NCBI GenBank assembly: GCA_902604305.1
Contig: CACKXS010000003.1
Coordinates: 36,714-100,713, forward strand
Direction of reading: 5' to 3'
Origin: an uncultured Pelagibacteraceae bacterium
GTDB taxonomy: Bacteria; Pseudomonadota; Alphaproteobacteria; Pelagibacterales; Pelagibacteraceae
Length of the DNA: 64,000 nt
Of this stretch, positions 13,592 through 22,137 are shown one piece after another. The position numbers were made by a program, and so were the translations under genes. The notes under the pieces are model-generated. The model ran no database searches. It had not been told where the DNA came from and was given only the letters and a program-made list of their open reading frames with translations. Every line of letters begins with the position of its first letter. Position 1 is the first letter of the stretch.

Positions 13592-14121
13592 TAACTTGCT
13601 TTCTCCACTTGATTATATTCTAAATCTACAGGTGTAGGTCTACCAAATATAGAAACTGAAACCTTAAGTCTAGATTTTTCTTCATCAATATCTTCGACTA
13701 AACCACTAAATGATGCAAAAGGACCATCTATAACTTGAACTTTTTCACCAACAGAATATTCGATAGTTGACTTGGGTTGGGCAACACCATCTTTAATTTG
13801 ACCTAGTATCTTTTCAATCTCCTTATCAGAGACAGGAACAGGTATACCTTTTGATCCTAAAAAACCACTTACTTTTTTTATTCCTTTTATCATATGATAT
13901 AAATCATTATCCATTTCACTTTTTATCAGAACATAGCCAGGGAAATATTTCTTTTTTCTTTGTATCCTTTTTCCTCTTTTTACTTCAGTGACATCATGTG
14001 TAGGCACCACGATTTCTTCAATTTTCTCAGATACTTTAGCTTTTTCAGCTTCCTCTTTTATTATTTTTGCTACTTTATTCTCAAAACTAGAATGCGATTG
14101 AACAATATACCAATTTTTCAT
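13591..14121 (-). CDS. nusG: Transcription termination/antitermination protein NusG
   Basis: 176 aa; [18 protein letters not shown] region [17 protein letters not shown]. Confidence 0.97.
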   Translation of the reverse strand: MKNWYIVQSHSSFENKVAKIIKEEAEKAKVSEKIEEIVVPTHDVTEVKRGKRIQRKKKYFPGYVLIKSEMDNDLYHMIKGIKKVSGFLGSKGIPVPVSDKEIEKILGQIKDGVAQPKSTIEYSVGEKVQVIDGPFASFSGLVEDIDEEKSRLKVSVSIFGRPTPVDLEYNQVEKAS

Positions 14122-14124
14122 AAC

Positions 14125-14316
14125 CTATAAGCTGATTTTTAATATCAATTCTAAAAAAAATTTTAAAAATTGATCTAAAAGTAAAAAAAACAATGAAGCA
14201 ACTATAGCCATTGCAACAACCATCAAAGTTCCCTGCATTGTTTCTTTGCCTGTTGGCCAAGTAACTTTAAAAGCTTCTTGTTTTACTTCCTGAATAAATT
14301 TTAACGGGTTTTTCAT
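14125..14316 (-). CDS. secE: Preprotein translocase subunit SecE (start placed at internal Met; the longer ORF runs into tRNA-Trp)
   Basis: MKNPLKFIQEVKQEAFKVTWPTGKETMQGT plus single TM helix; located between tRNA-Trp and nusG. Confidence 0.93.
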   Translation of the reverse strand: MKNPLKFIQEVKQEAFKVTWPTGKETMQGTLMVVAMAIVASLFFLLLDQFLKFFLELILKISL

Positions 14317-14337
14317 AGTGTTTACAATTTTATGTTT

Positions 14338-14413
14338 TGGCAGGAGCGGAGGGAATCGAACCCCCAACCTCCGGTTTTGGAGACCGGCGCTCTACCAATT
14401 GAGCTACACTCCT
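14338..14413 (-). tRNA. tRNA-Trp (anticodon CCA), 3' CCA encoded
   Basis: AGGAGTGTAGCTCAATTGGTAGAGCGCCGGTCTCCAAAACCGGAGGTTGGGGGTTCGATTCCCTCCGCTCCTGCCA folds as a cloverleaf. Confidence 0.97.
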
Positions 14414-14421
14414 ATGGGAGC

Positions 14422-15612
14422 TTACTCTATAATCTTTGTTACTACTCCAGCTCCTACAGTTCTTCCACCTTCTCTAATAGCAAAATTTAATTTTTCACTC
14501 ATAGCAATAGGTGTAATTAATTTAACAGTAAATTTAGCATCATCTCCTGGCATTACCATTTCAGTACCTGCCGGCAATTCTACTTCTCCAGTTACATCTG
14601 TAGTTCTAAAATAAAATTGAGGTCTGTACTTAGTAAAGAATGGAGTATGTCTTCCACCTTCTTCTTTTTTAAGAACATATGCTTGTGCCTCAAATTTTGT
14701 ATGAGGAGTTACTGAGCCTGGCTTGCATAAAACTTGTCCTCTTTCTACATCAGTTCTTTCAACACCTCTTAAAAGAGCGCCAATATTATCACCAGCTTCA
14801 CCTGAGTCTAAAAGTTTTCTAAACATTTCAACTCCAGTACAAACTGATTTTTTTGTATCTCTAATACCTACAATTTCTATTTCCTCACCAGTTTTAATTA
14901 CTCCAGACTCTACTCTTCCTGTAACTACAGTACCTCTACCAGAAATTGAAAAAACATCTTCAACTGGCATTAAGAAAGGTTTATCTTTTGGTCTGTCTGG
15001 TTGTGGAATAAAATCATCAACTGCTTTCATAAGTTCAAGAATTGCTTTTTTTCCTGTTTCTTCATCCTTCCCTTCAACAGCAGCTAGTGCAGATCCTTTT
15101 ATAATTGGAGTTTTATCGCCTGGAAATTTATATGATGTTAATAATTCTTTTATTTCTTCCTCAACTAAATCGATCAACTCTTTATCTTTAACTTGATCAA
15201 CTTTATTTAAAAAAACAACGATTGCTGGTACTCCTACTTGCCTTGCCAAAAGAATATGTTCTCTAGTTTGAGGCATCGGACCATCTGCTGCGTTAACAAC
15301 TAATATTGCTCCATCCATTTGAGCTGCTCCAGTAATCATATTTTTTACATAGTCAGCATGTCCTGGACAATCTACGTGAGCATAGTGTCTTTTTTCCGTT
15401 TCATATTCGACGTGGGCAGTTGATATTGTTATACCTCTCTCCTTCTCTTCTGGAGCTTTATCTATTTGATCATAAGCAACAAAGTTCGCACCACCAGTTT
15501 CTGCTAAAACTTTAGTAATTGCGGCTGTTAAAGTTGTTTTACCATGATCGACGTGACCGATTGTACCAATGTTACAGTGCGGTTTATTTCTTACAAACTT
15601 TTCTTTCGACAT
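14422..15612 (-). CDS. tuf: Elongation factor Tu
   Basis: 396 aa; [44 protein letters not shown]. Confidence 0.99.
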   Translation of the reverse strand: MSKEKFVRNKPHCNIGTIGHVDHGKTTLTAAITKVLAETGGANFVAYDQIDKAPEEKERGITISTAHVEYETEKRHYAHVDCPGHADYVKNMITGAAQMDGAILVVNAADGPMPQTREHILLARQVGVPAIVVFLNKVDQVKDKELIDLVEEEIKELLTSYKFPGDKTPIIKGSALAAVEGKDEETGKKAILELMKAVDDFIPQPDRPKDKPFLMPVEDVFSISGRGTVVTGRVESGVIKTGEEIEIVGIRDTKKSVCTGVEMFRKLLDSGEAGDNIGALLRGVERTDVERGQVLCKPGSVTPHTKFEAQAYVLKKEEGGRHTPFFTKYRPQFYFRTTDVTGEVELPAGTEMVMPGDDAKFTVKLITPIAMSEKLNFAIREGGRTVGAGVVTKIIE

Positions 15613-15658
15613 TATATTTTTACCTCTTTTTCCTTTTCTTTTATATTACTAATTTCTT

Positions 15659-15732
15659 TGGAGCGGGTAAAGGGAATCGAACCCTTACATCCAGCTTGGA
15701 AGGCTAGCGTTCTACCATTGAACTACACCCGC
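15659..15732 (-). tRNA. tRNA-Gly (anticodon TCC), 3' CCA encoded
   Basis: GCGGGTGTAGTTCAATGGTAGAACGCTAGCCTTCCAAGCTGGATGTAAGGGTTCGATTCCCTTTACCCGCTCCA. Confidence 0.97.
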
Positions 15733-15774
15733 ATCACCCAAGTTCACTCCAATATTATTTAAAGCAAAATTAAA

Positions 15775-15860
<86 letters not shown>

Positions 15861-15994
15861 TTTTCGCAGGGGAAGCGTCCCCTTGTTCAATAAAGCTTTA
15901 AACAACAAGCGGTTTATATATTTTTATCCTATAAATGCAATATCAGAAATAGTGAGCAAATAAGTAAAAAAACGTATAAAAAACAATAAAATTT

Positions 15995-16732
15995 ATGAAT
16001 AAAAGATCATTTTTTATAGTTGGTAAACACGCAGTACTGGAAGCTCTAAAAAATCCAAATCGCAAGGTATTGAGAGTTTTTTTAACTGAAGAAAGTAAAA
16101 AAAACATTCATCGAGAAAGTCAAAATCAAAATCTACTTAAAGATGTAAAAGTTTATTTTAAAAACAAAAAAGAATTAGATAAATACAGTGGTAACGAAGA
16201 TATTTTACATCAAGGATATGTGGCTGAAGTAGAGCATTTAGATAGTTTAATTATAAAAGAATTCATCAAGAATAAAACAAATTTAACTTTTGCATGCTTA
16301 GATGAAGTAACAGATCCAAGAAACATTGGTTCAATCATCCGAAGTGCGGCTTCATTTAATTTAGATGGAATTTTAATTAAAGAAAGACATTTTCCAGATG
16401 AAAGTAAATTAATGTATAAATCTGCAAGTGGGTGTATGGAATATGTGAATATTTTTAAAGTATCAAATATAAACACCGCATTAAAGTTTTTAAGAGAAAA
16501 AAATTTCTGGGTTTATGGGTTTGATGCAAAAAGTAAAACAAAATTTACAGAAGTTGAATGGAAAGGAAATAATGTTCTTCTCTTCGGTTCTGAAGGATTT
16601 GGTATTAAAAAACATACTGAAAAATATGCTGACTTTTTAGTTAAAATAGAAATTAATGATAAAATCGAAAGTTTAAATATATCAAATAGCGCAGCTATTG
16701 TATTTCATCATATAATGAAAAGTAAAAAATAA
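15995..16732 (+). CDS. rlmB: SpoU-family 23S rRNA (guanosine-2'-O-)-methyltransferase RlmB-like
   Basis: 245 aa; LDEVTDPRNIGSIIRSAASF, LLFGSEGFGI, IESLNISNSAAIVFHH motifs. Confidence 0.88.
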   Translation: MNKRSFFIVGKHAVLEALKNPNRKVLRVFLTEESKKNIHRESQNQNLLKDVKVYFKNKKELDKYSGNEDILHQGYVAEVEHLDSLIIKEFIKNKTNLTFACLDEVTDPRNIGSIIRSAASFNLDGILIKERHFPDESKLMYKSASGCMEYVNIFKVSNINTALKFLREKNFWVYGFDAKSKTKFTEVEWKGNNVLLFGSEGFGIKKHTEKYADFLVKIEINDKIESLNISNSAAIVFHHIMKSKK

Positions 16733-16770
16733 CTTGATTAGTTTAAAAAAAATTAATAAATATTCATCAA

Positions 16771-16846
16771 GCCCTTGTAGCTCAGCTGGTAGAGCAATTG
16801 ATTTGTAATCAATAGGTCCGCGGTTCGAATCCGTGCGGGGGCACCA
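16771..16846 (+). tRNA. tRNA-Thr (anticodon TGT), 3' CCA encoded
   Basis: GCCCTTGTAGCTCAGCTGGTAGAGCAATTGATTTGTAATCAATAGGTCCGCGGTTCGAATCCGTGCGGGGGCACCA. Confidence 0.96.
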
Positions 16847-17617
16847 CTAATAAATTTCTTTTCTTATCTGTTCTATTTTAATTTTCTTTTGAAGACTTCT
16901 GTTAGAATCGTATAGTAAGTTAAATTTTATTTTTTTATTAGTTTTAACTATAATATTTTTCGCATTTCTAAATTCTAAATTATCAGCTACTGCGCTTATT
17001 GGTCTTTTTTTTGAATTTAAATTTTTTATTTTTATAATTGATTTATCACTTATAATTTTACCTTTCCATCTTCTTGGTCTAAAAGGACTTATTGGTGAAA
17101 TTGAAAGTTTTTTTGAATGTAAACTCAAAATAGGACCATGAACTGATAAATTATATGCTGTACTACCTGCTGGAGTTGAAACTAAAACTCCATCAGCAAT
17201 TAATTTTTTAATAATTGTTTTTGCCCCAGTTTGAATAGATAAGGATGCAGCTTGTCTACTTTGTCTTAAAATTGATACCTCATTTATTGCAATAGATTTC
17301 TTTTTTATTCCTTGTTTATTTTTTACTATTAATTCTAAAGGAGAAATAGTTATCATTTTAGCTCTTGAAAGATTTTTAATTGTTAGTTTTGGTGAAAATT
17401 TATTCATTAAAAAACCATAATTTCCTGAATTTATTCCATAAAAAAATTTTGAAGAACTTCTGTTTCTTTTCAAAGTTTTAAGCATAAAACCGTCACCACC
17501 AATTACAATTATTAAATTAGGCTTAAAAATTTTATATTTCAAAATATTTTTTAAAAGAAATGTTTTTATACTTAACGACTTTTTATTATTGTCAGCAATT
17601 ATTTTAGGTTTAATCAT
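16847..17617 (-). CDS. nadK: NAD kinase (start placed at MIKPKII; the longer ORF reads into tRNA-Leu)
   Basis: VIGGDGFMLKTLKRN and GVLVSTPAGSTAYNLS motifs. Confidence 0.9.
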   Translation of the reverse strand: MIKPKIIADNNKKSLSIKTFLLKNILKYKIFKPNLIIVIGGDGFMLKTLKRNRSSSKFFYGINSGNYGFLMNKFSPKLTIKNLSRAKMITISPLELIVKNKQGIKKKSIAINEVSILRQSRQAASLSIQTGAKTIIKKLIADGVLVSTPAGSTAYNLSVHGPILSLHSKKLSISPISPFRPRRWKGKIISDKSIIKIKNLNSKKRPISAVADNLEFRNAKNIIVKTNKKIKFNLLYDSNRSLQKKIKIEQIRKEIY

Positions 17618-17623
17618 TTTTTG

Positions 17624-17709
17624 TGGTGCCCTCGGCCAGACTCGAACTGGCACTCCCAAAAGGGCAAGGATTTTAAGTCCTTTGTGTCTACCAATTTCAC
17701 CACGAGGGC
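17624..17709 (-). tRNA. tRNA-Leu (anticodon TAA), 3' CCA encoded
   Basis: GCCCTCGTGGTGAAATTGGTAGACACAAAGGACTTAAAATCCTTGCCCTTTTGGGAGTGCCAGTTCGAGTCTGGCCGAGGGCACCA. Confidence 0.97.
17671..17705. repeat. Left copy of the att-like direct repeat, inside intact tRNA-Leu
   Basis: ttttaagtcctttgtgtctaccaatttcaccacga, identical to 22138-22172. Confidence 0.95.
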
Positions 17710-17780
17710 ATTTGTCAATTTCATAAGTATTTATGCTAACATTTATAATTTAACAAGATCATTAATCAAATTTTTTTTTA

Positions 17781-17816
17781 GTTTATCTCCCTATGCTCTG
17801 GTCTTGCTCTTGTTAT
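17781..17816. repeat. Left copy of inner imperfect direct repeat
   Basis: gtttatctccctatgctctggtcttgctcttgttat; core atctcYcYatgctctKgtcttgctcttgtt is shared with 21985-22013. Confidence 0.8.
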
Positions 17817-17844
17817 CCTATAAAATCCCTCAAAATGAAACTAT

Positions 17845-18285
17845 CTAAATATTAATCTTATACTCAATTAATACTAGCGTTCTCCATCCATTCTTTTCTT
17901 TAAGAACTTTTTTATGAACTATTTTATATCCAGCAATACTTACATCCTCTAATTTAGAGTCAGCTGTTAAATCATAAGTCTTAGTTATGCCTTTACTATT
18001 TTCCTTATGAGTTATGATCTCATTAGATACAATCGAGTGTTGAGTAATATCTGCAATTTTTATTTTTGCTGATAAAATTGCTTTATTTTCAGAAATATTA
18101 AGATCCTTAGACCAGCCATTTCCACATACTTTAATTACTTTTTCAGTACTTTTATTTTTATCACAATAAACATTTACAAATTTTTGTAAATCATCAGGTG
18201 ATGTAATTGATTTTTTATTTTTAACATAAGAATTAGTGCAATTGCTTAATAATAATCCAATTATAATTATTGATAATATTTTCAT
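17845..18285 (-). CDS. Putative lipoprotein of unknown function
   Basis: 146 aa; N-terminal lipobox-like MKILSIIIIGLLLSNCTNSY. Confidence 0.7.
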   Translation of the reverse strand: MKILSIIIIGLLLSNCTNSYVKNKKSITSPDDLQKFVNVYCDKNKSTEKVIKVCGNGWSKDLNISENKAILSAKIKIADITQHSIVSNEIITHKENSKGITKTYDLTADSKLEDVSIAGYKIVHKKVLKEKNGWRTLVLIEYKINI

Positions 18286-18293
18286 TTTTTCTC

Positions 18294-18512
18294 CTATAAG
18301 TTTTCAAGTAATGTAAAAAATACCATTGTAAAAGCTCGATGGTATTTTTCATCAGTGATAAATTGGACAAAAATGTTGTCCTTTTCTTCACAAGTATATG
18401 TTTCTTTTTTATTCACTAATTTATTATTTTCGACGTCCGCATATGCATAATACTTGCACTTAGCATTTGCAGGACTGATTAACAAAAAAAGAACTAATAA
18501 GATTCTAATCAT
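18294..18512 (-). CDS. Small putative exported protein
   Basis: 72 aa; signal-peptide-like MIRILLVLFLLISPANAKC. Confidence 0.6.
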   Translation of the reverse strand: MIRILLVLFLLISPANAKCKYYAYADVENNKLVNKKETYTCEEKDNIFVQFITDEKYHRAFTMVFFTLLENL

Positions 18513-18744
18513 AAATCTCCTTTTCTTTTTGGCTTATTTCAAATCTAACCTGATTTAAAATAGCATCCATTAGAACAAAAAATGCCTTATGTACTTCTTG
18601 TTCAAATACTTTTTTTTGGCATACTGAGTTACACTCTGTCAGAACATGTATTAACGTTTTTTGATAATACTCATTAGATTTTGCAAATGAATGAGTTGTG
18701 AAAGTTATCAAAAACAAAAAAAATAGAGTTTTTATAAGCTTCAT
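18505..18744 (-). CDS. Small putative exported protein
   Basis: 79 aa; signal-peptide-like MKLIKTLFFLFLITFTTHSFAKS; overlaps the next gene by 8 nt. Confidence 0.6.
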   Translation of the reverse strand: MKLIKTLFFLFLITFTTHSFAKSNEYYQKTLIHVLTECNSVCQKKVFEQEVHKAFFVLMDAILNQVRFEISQKEKEIYD

Positions 18745-18977
18745 TTTTCTCCTTTCTTTTTATTAAGACCAACTAAGGTCATTATTTCTTTGTCATTTAT
18801 TAATTTGCTATCCAAGATTAGATATACGTGAATATTTTTTTTAAGAGCTACTTTTGCTACTTCTTTATTTTTTAAATATTTTTTATCCGCATGTCCTATC
18901 GCAAATGGTTCATTTTCAATAGCAGCTAAAACGATTTCTTTATTTTTTTTAAAATTGTTTGACAATGATTTGATCAC
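18741..18977 (-). CDS. DUF4116-like small protein; true start uncertain
   Basis: 78 aa with NNFKKNKEIVLAAIENEPFAIGHADKKYLKNKEVAKVALKKN, resembling the DUF4116 repeat; frame stays open upstream of the annotated Met. Confidence 0.55.
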   Translation of the reverse strand: MIKSLSNNFKKNKEIVLAAIENEPFAIGHADKKYLKNKEVAKVALKKNIHVYLILDSKLINDKEIMTLVGLNKKKGEK

Positions 18978-19246
18978 CCAACCATTTTTTTTAACTAATT
19001 TTAAAGCTTCTGATTTAGTAATAATCTTTATCCTCCATAAATGACTTCAGCAATTCTTTAATAATTTTAGAATTGTGTTCGTCTAGTTCTTTGTCTGATA
19101 GTTTTCTTAACTCATTCTCTGAGAGATTTTGTGGAGCTTGTTTCTTTTCTTTATCAGTAATAACGGCTTGTTTTATACACTTTTTAAGAAAAATTTTTCA
19201 GTGAAATAAGATTGATTATTTTTCACTAAGTAAATAAACTCAAAAT

Positions 19247-19648
19247 ATGAAAAGTAAGATTTTACAAAAAAAAGAAGATAATAAAGCTTCAGATTTTGAA
19301 CGAGATATTTCACTTAAAGATGCAAAATCATTAAAAGTGGAACTATCTTCTTTTGTGTATAATGATTTCAATCCTGACTCAGATGAATATGAAGAGCAGG
19401 AAATATCAGTTAAAAAATCTGATGTAAAATTTAAGATTAAGGATAATAAAGGCAAATTAAAGATTGTCTTAGTGTCAGCAAATATTGATTTTGATATAGA
19501 TGATGATGGGCAAAGCGAAAGATTTATGGATAAAGACTGGGAAACTGAAACAATTTTTCCTACATTAAAATTGACTGACAAAAGTAAAAAAGAAGAGTAT
19601 GTGGCTTATGATGGCGGTCATCTTTTTACTTTAGAATTAGTTTATTAA
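19247..19648 (+). CDS. Hypothetical acidic protein
   Basis: 133 aa ORF, first of three co-directional island genes. Confidence 0.65.
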   Translation: MKSKILQKKEDNKASDFERDISLKDAKSLKVELSSFVYNDFNPDSDEYEEQEISVKKSDVKFKIKDNKGKLKIVLVSANIDFDIDDDGQSERFMDKDWETETIFPTLKLTDKSKKEEYVAYDGGHLFTLELVY

Positions 19649-19677
19649 ATAGTAAATTAATTTTTCACACTTTTGTA

Positions 19678-20223
19678 ATGAATAGTTTTTTTATAAATCC
19701 TAAAGATGCTCAATTTTCAATAAAAAAATCTAAGGAAAGATTAAAAGAATATCTTTTCATTTTTAATCTATTAATTGATAAAGAAAAAAAATCCAAACTA
19801 TCAAAAGAAGAAAGCGCAAAACTAATTAGTCTTGTTGAGTCAGCTGCGATTGAGTGCACTATGCAATTTTTTTGGAAATGTGGATATTGGATTTTAAGGG
19901 AGCAACAAACTAAAGGTCCTATGGATTTATATGTTTATAAAATAGTTAACGGTGAAAAAATTGAATATGCTGTTGATGTTAAGGGTATACGTCCTAATGC
20001 CAAAAAGAAACCAGCCCATAAACCGACTTTACCTAAAGGGTACGAGAAAAAATCACATCATATTAGAGATCAAATTTTAAAAAGAATTGTTGCGATTGTT
20101 TATTTAAAAGATGAAAAAACAAGAAAAGAAATAAGCTTTACTGAAGGTTGGCACACCTCTTTTAAAGGCGGACAAGCTGGACTTACTGGAAAAAGAGTTG
20201 AAATAAATAAAAAAAAAATTTAA
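19678..20223 (+). CDS. Putative PD-(D/E)XK-like nuclease-fold protein
   Basis: 181 aa; GPMDLYVYKIVNGEKIEYAVDVKG resembles the D...(D/E)xK active-site layout; by-eye motif only. Confidence 0.5.
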   Translation: MNSFFINPKDAQFSIKKSKERLKEYLFIFNLLIDKEKKSKLSKEESAKLISLVESAAIECTMQFFWKCGYWILREQQTKGPMDLYVYKIVNGEKIEYAVDVKGIRPNAKKKPAHKPTLPKGYEKKSHHIRDQILKRIVAIVYLKDEKTRKEISFTEGWHTSFKGGQAGLTGKRVEINKKKI

Positions 20224-20275
20224 GAAAATTTAATAAAAATCTTTAATTCTAATATGGTTCGTTATAATATTAACT

Positions 20276-20671
20276 ATGCCAAATTTATATTTAAAAATTG
20301 ATATCGATACAGAACTGTTTACCGAAAGCGGTAAAAAGATGAAAGAAACTATTGAAAGAATTAATAATATAGTAATTCAATATAAAGGTTTTTCTGACGT
20401 AGAATTTAATTATGATATTTATGTTGATAAAGACGATTTTATAAAAGATTATGAGCTTACAATTAGTGAGAAATCACCTTATAAAATTAGGATTAAAGGA
20501 TTAGCAAAAGCTAAAGTTAAACCAGAATTAATTCAAGAGTTTAATATGGATAAAAAGAAAAATTTTGTTCTGTCCCAAGTTCATGTAAGTCCTTTTGAAA
20601 TATTACAAACAAAAAAAAGTAAAAAACCAAAAAAAATGGAATGTTTAGCTAGTATTAAGAAACCAAAGTAA
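20276..20671 (+). CDS. Hypothetical protein
   Basis: 131 aa ORF downstream of the putative nuclease. Confidence 0.6.
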   Translation: MPNLYLKIDIDTELFTESGKKMKETIERINNIVIQYKGFSDVEFNYDIYVDKDDFIKDYELTISEKSPYKIRIKGLAKAKVKPELIQEFNMDKKKNFVLSQVHVSPFEILQTKKSKKPKKMECLASIKKPK

Positions 20672-20709
20672 TTGGTCTAATATTTCTTGTAAAATTTCAT
20701 CCAAAATTA

Positions 20710-21165
20710 TTATTTTATAGAAAGCTTAAGCTTAGCTATTTTTTCTTCAACCTCATTTATCGCCTTGTAAATTTGATCTTTTTCAGTTTTGCTAATTTCT
20801 TTTCCCATTGGACTATCAGGGCTCATTGCATCATGAGTTGTATCCATAAGATTGCCTACCCTACCACCTATTTTAATTAATGTGCTCGCAACATTTTCAT
20901 ATACATTTACTTTATTAAATTCATCCTCAAGTGTAAGAGAGAAATTATCAATAAACGGTGTACCTAGAGATTTTCTTTGCATTAAAATATCAAGTTTTAT
21001 TGCATCAATATAATGTAAATTATGATCTTTATCATCTGGGTCACTACATTTTCTAAAGTGAGAAATTGACTTATTGGTAATATTTTTTACTTCATCTTCT
21101 TCAAGTTTACTAATTACTTGCGAAAGAACATGCTCAACAGTTAAAGGTACACGAAGTTTTGTCAT
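20710..21165 (-). CDS. Hypothetical protein, possible phage-regulator-like HTH
   Basis: 151 aa; NITNKSISHFRKCSDPDDKDHNLHYIDAIKLDILM looks like a CII/CP76-type HTH segment; weak. Confidence 0.5.
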   Translation of the reverse strand: MTKLRVPLTVEHVLSQVISKLEEDEVKNITNKSISHFRKCSDPDDKDHNLHYIDAIKLDILMQRKSLGTPFIDNFSLTLEDEFNKVNVYENVASTLIKIGGRVGNLMDTTHDAMSPDSPMGKEISKTEKDQIYKAINEVEEKIAKLKLSIK

Positions 21166-21168
21166 TTT

Positions 21169-21969
21169 CTATATAAATTCTTTTCCTGCATCTAAGTACA
21201 TACATTTTTCACAACTCTTATTAATTTCAGGAACATTGTCTAGTTCTAAAGTTTTTTTCATATCATTGATATTATCTTCTACCCAAGATGTATCTGTAAC
21301 GTACGGAACTAAAGTTATGGTAAAATTTAATTTTCCCTCAAAATTGTCAAAACTTTTTTCACCATTACATACATAAAAATACGAAGTATCTGAAACTTTA
21401 AAACCCATTTTTCTAAGAATATGGACATATATATCCATCTGTATTTTATAACCTTGGTGAAAAATACTTTCTAAATATGCTTTAGTTTCAACTTTGGTAT
21501 TACTTGATTGAGCCTTGTAATCTACTACAACTAATTCCTCTTTATCTAAATCATACCAAATATCATCTACTCCACCATGAATTTCTAAATTAGTGTCTTT
21601 ATCTAAATATGAAATTCCACCAGATAAAGAGTTTCTCCAATTATCTAATTCTTCATGCTGAAAAGGAATAAAATTAAGATTATGTTTCTTAAATATTGGG
21701 TGTGGTTTTTTTTGGCTTCTCAGTAAATCAAATTCTTTTTTAAGTAGCTCATCAACTGCAACATTTAATGACCAGCCAGGCATTCCTGGTTCTTTCAATC
21801 CCTTAACCCTATCAAGATAAAAACATCTTTTACAATCTAAAAAACTACTAAATTTTGATCGGCTAATTTTAAAAGGCTCATTGGTTCCTTTTTTATAAAC
21901 ACTTCCTTTTCGATTTCTTAAAGGATTTACTTCAACTAAATTACCTTTGCTATCTCTTTTTAAACCCAT
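21169..21969 (-). CDS. Putative PD-(D/E)XK (RecB/Cas4-like) nuclease with paired cysteines
   Basis: 266 aa; HGGVDDIWYD...LVVVDYKAQS...GYKIQMDIYVHILRKMG follows the D / DxK / QxxxY pattern; CKRC near N-terminus and CEKC near C-terminus. Confidence 0.7.
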   Translation of the reverse strand: MGLKRDSKGNLVEVNPLRNRKGSVYKKGTNEPFKISRSKFSSFLDCKRCFYLDRVKGLKEPGMPGWSLNVAVDELLKKEFDLLRSQKKPHPIFKKHNLNFIPFQHEELDNWRNSLSGGISYLDKDTNLEIHGGVDDIWYDLDKEELVVVDYKAQSSNTKVETKAYLESIFHQGYKIQMDIYVHILRKMGFKVSDTSYFYVCNGEKSFDNFEGKLNFTITLVPYVTDTSWVEDNINDMKKTLELDNVPEINKSCEKCMYLDAGKEFI

Positions 21970-21985
21970 AAGTTTATCTTACTAT

Positions 21986-22014
21986 CTCTCCATGCTCTTG
22001 TCTTGCTCTTGTTT
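21986..22014. repeat. Right copy of inner imperfect direct repeat
   Basis: ctctccatgctcttgtcttgctcttgttt; contains tgctcttg-tct-tgctcttg. Confidence 0.8.
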
Positions 22015-22137
22015 AAGAATTTAATTAAGTATTATTTTCAAATGTTATTATACAGCTAAATTAAAGGTATGTGATTTTATAGTATATTTAGACTACCTTG
22101 GATTACTATGGACTGACTTTAACTTCTATCCCTCGGC

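Noticed and set aside
15519-15762. Short + ORFs over tuf 5' end and tRNA-Gly
   Set aside because: They translate through a tRNA gene; spurious.
15861-15895. aggggaagcgtcccct hairpin next to tRNA-Tyr as an element boundary
   Set aside because: Single short hairpin in the leader/promoter side of a tRNA cluster; no direct repeats or foreign genes.
17621-17848. 75-aa + ORF spanning tRNA-Leu and the island left end
   Set aside because: Reads antisense through the tRNA; typical false ORF.
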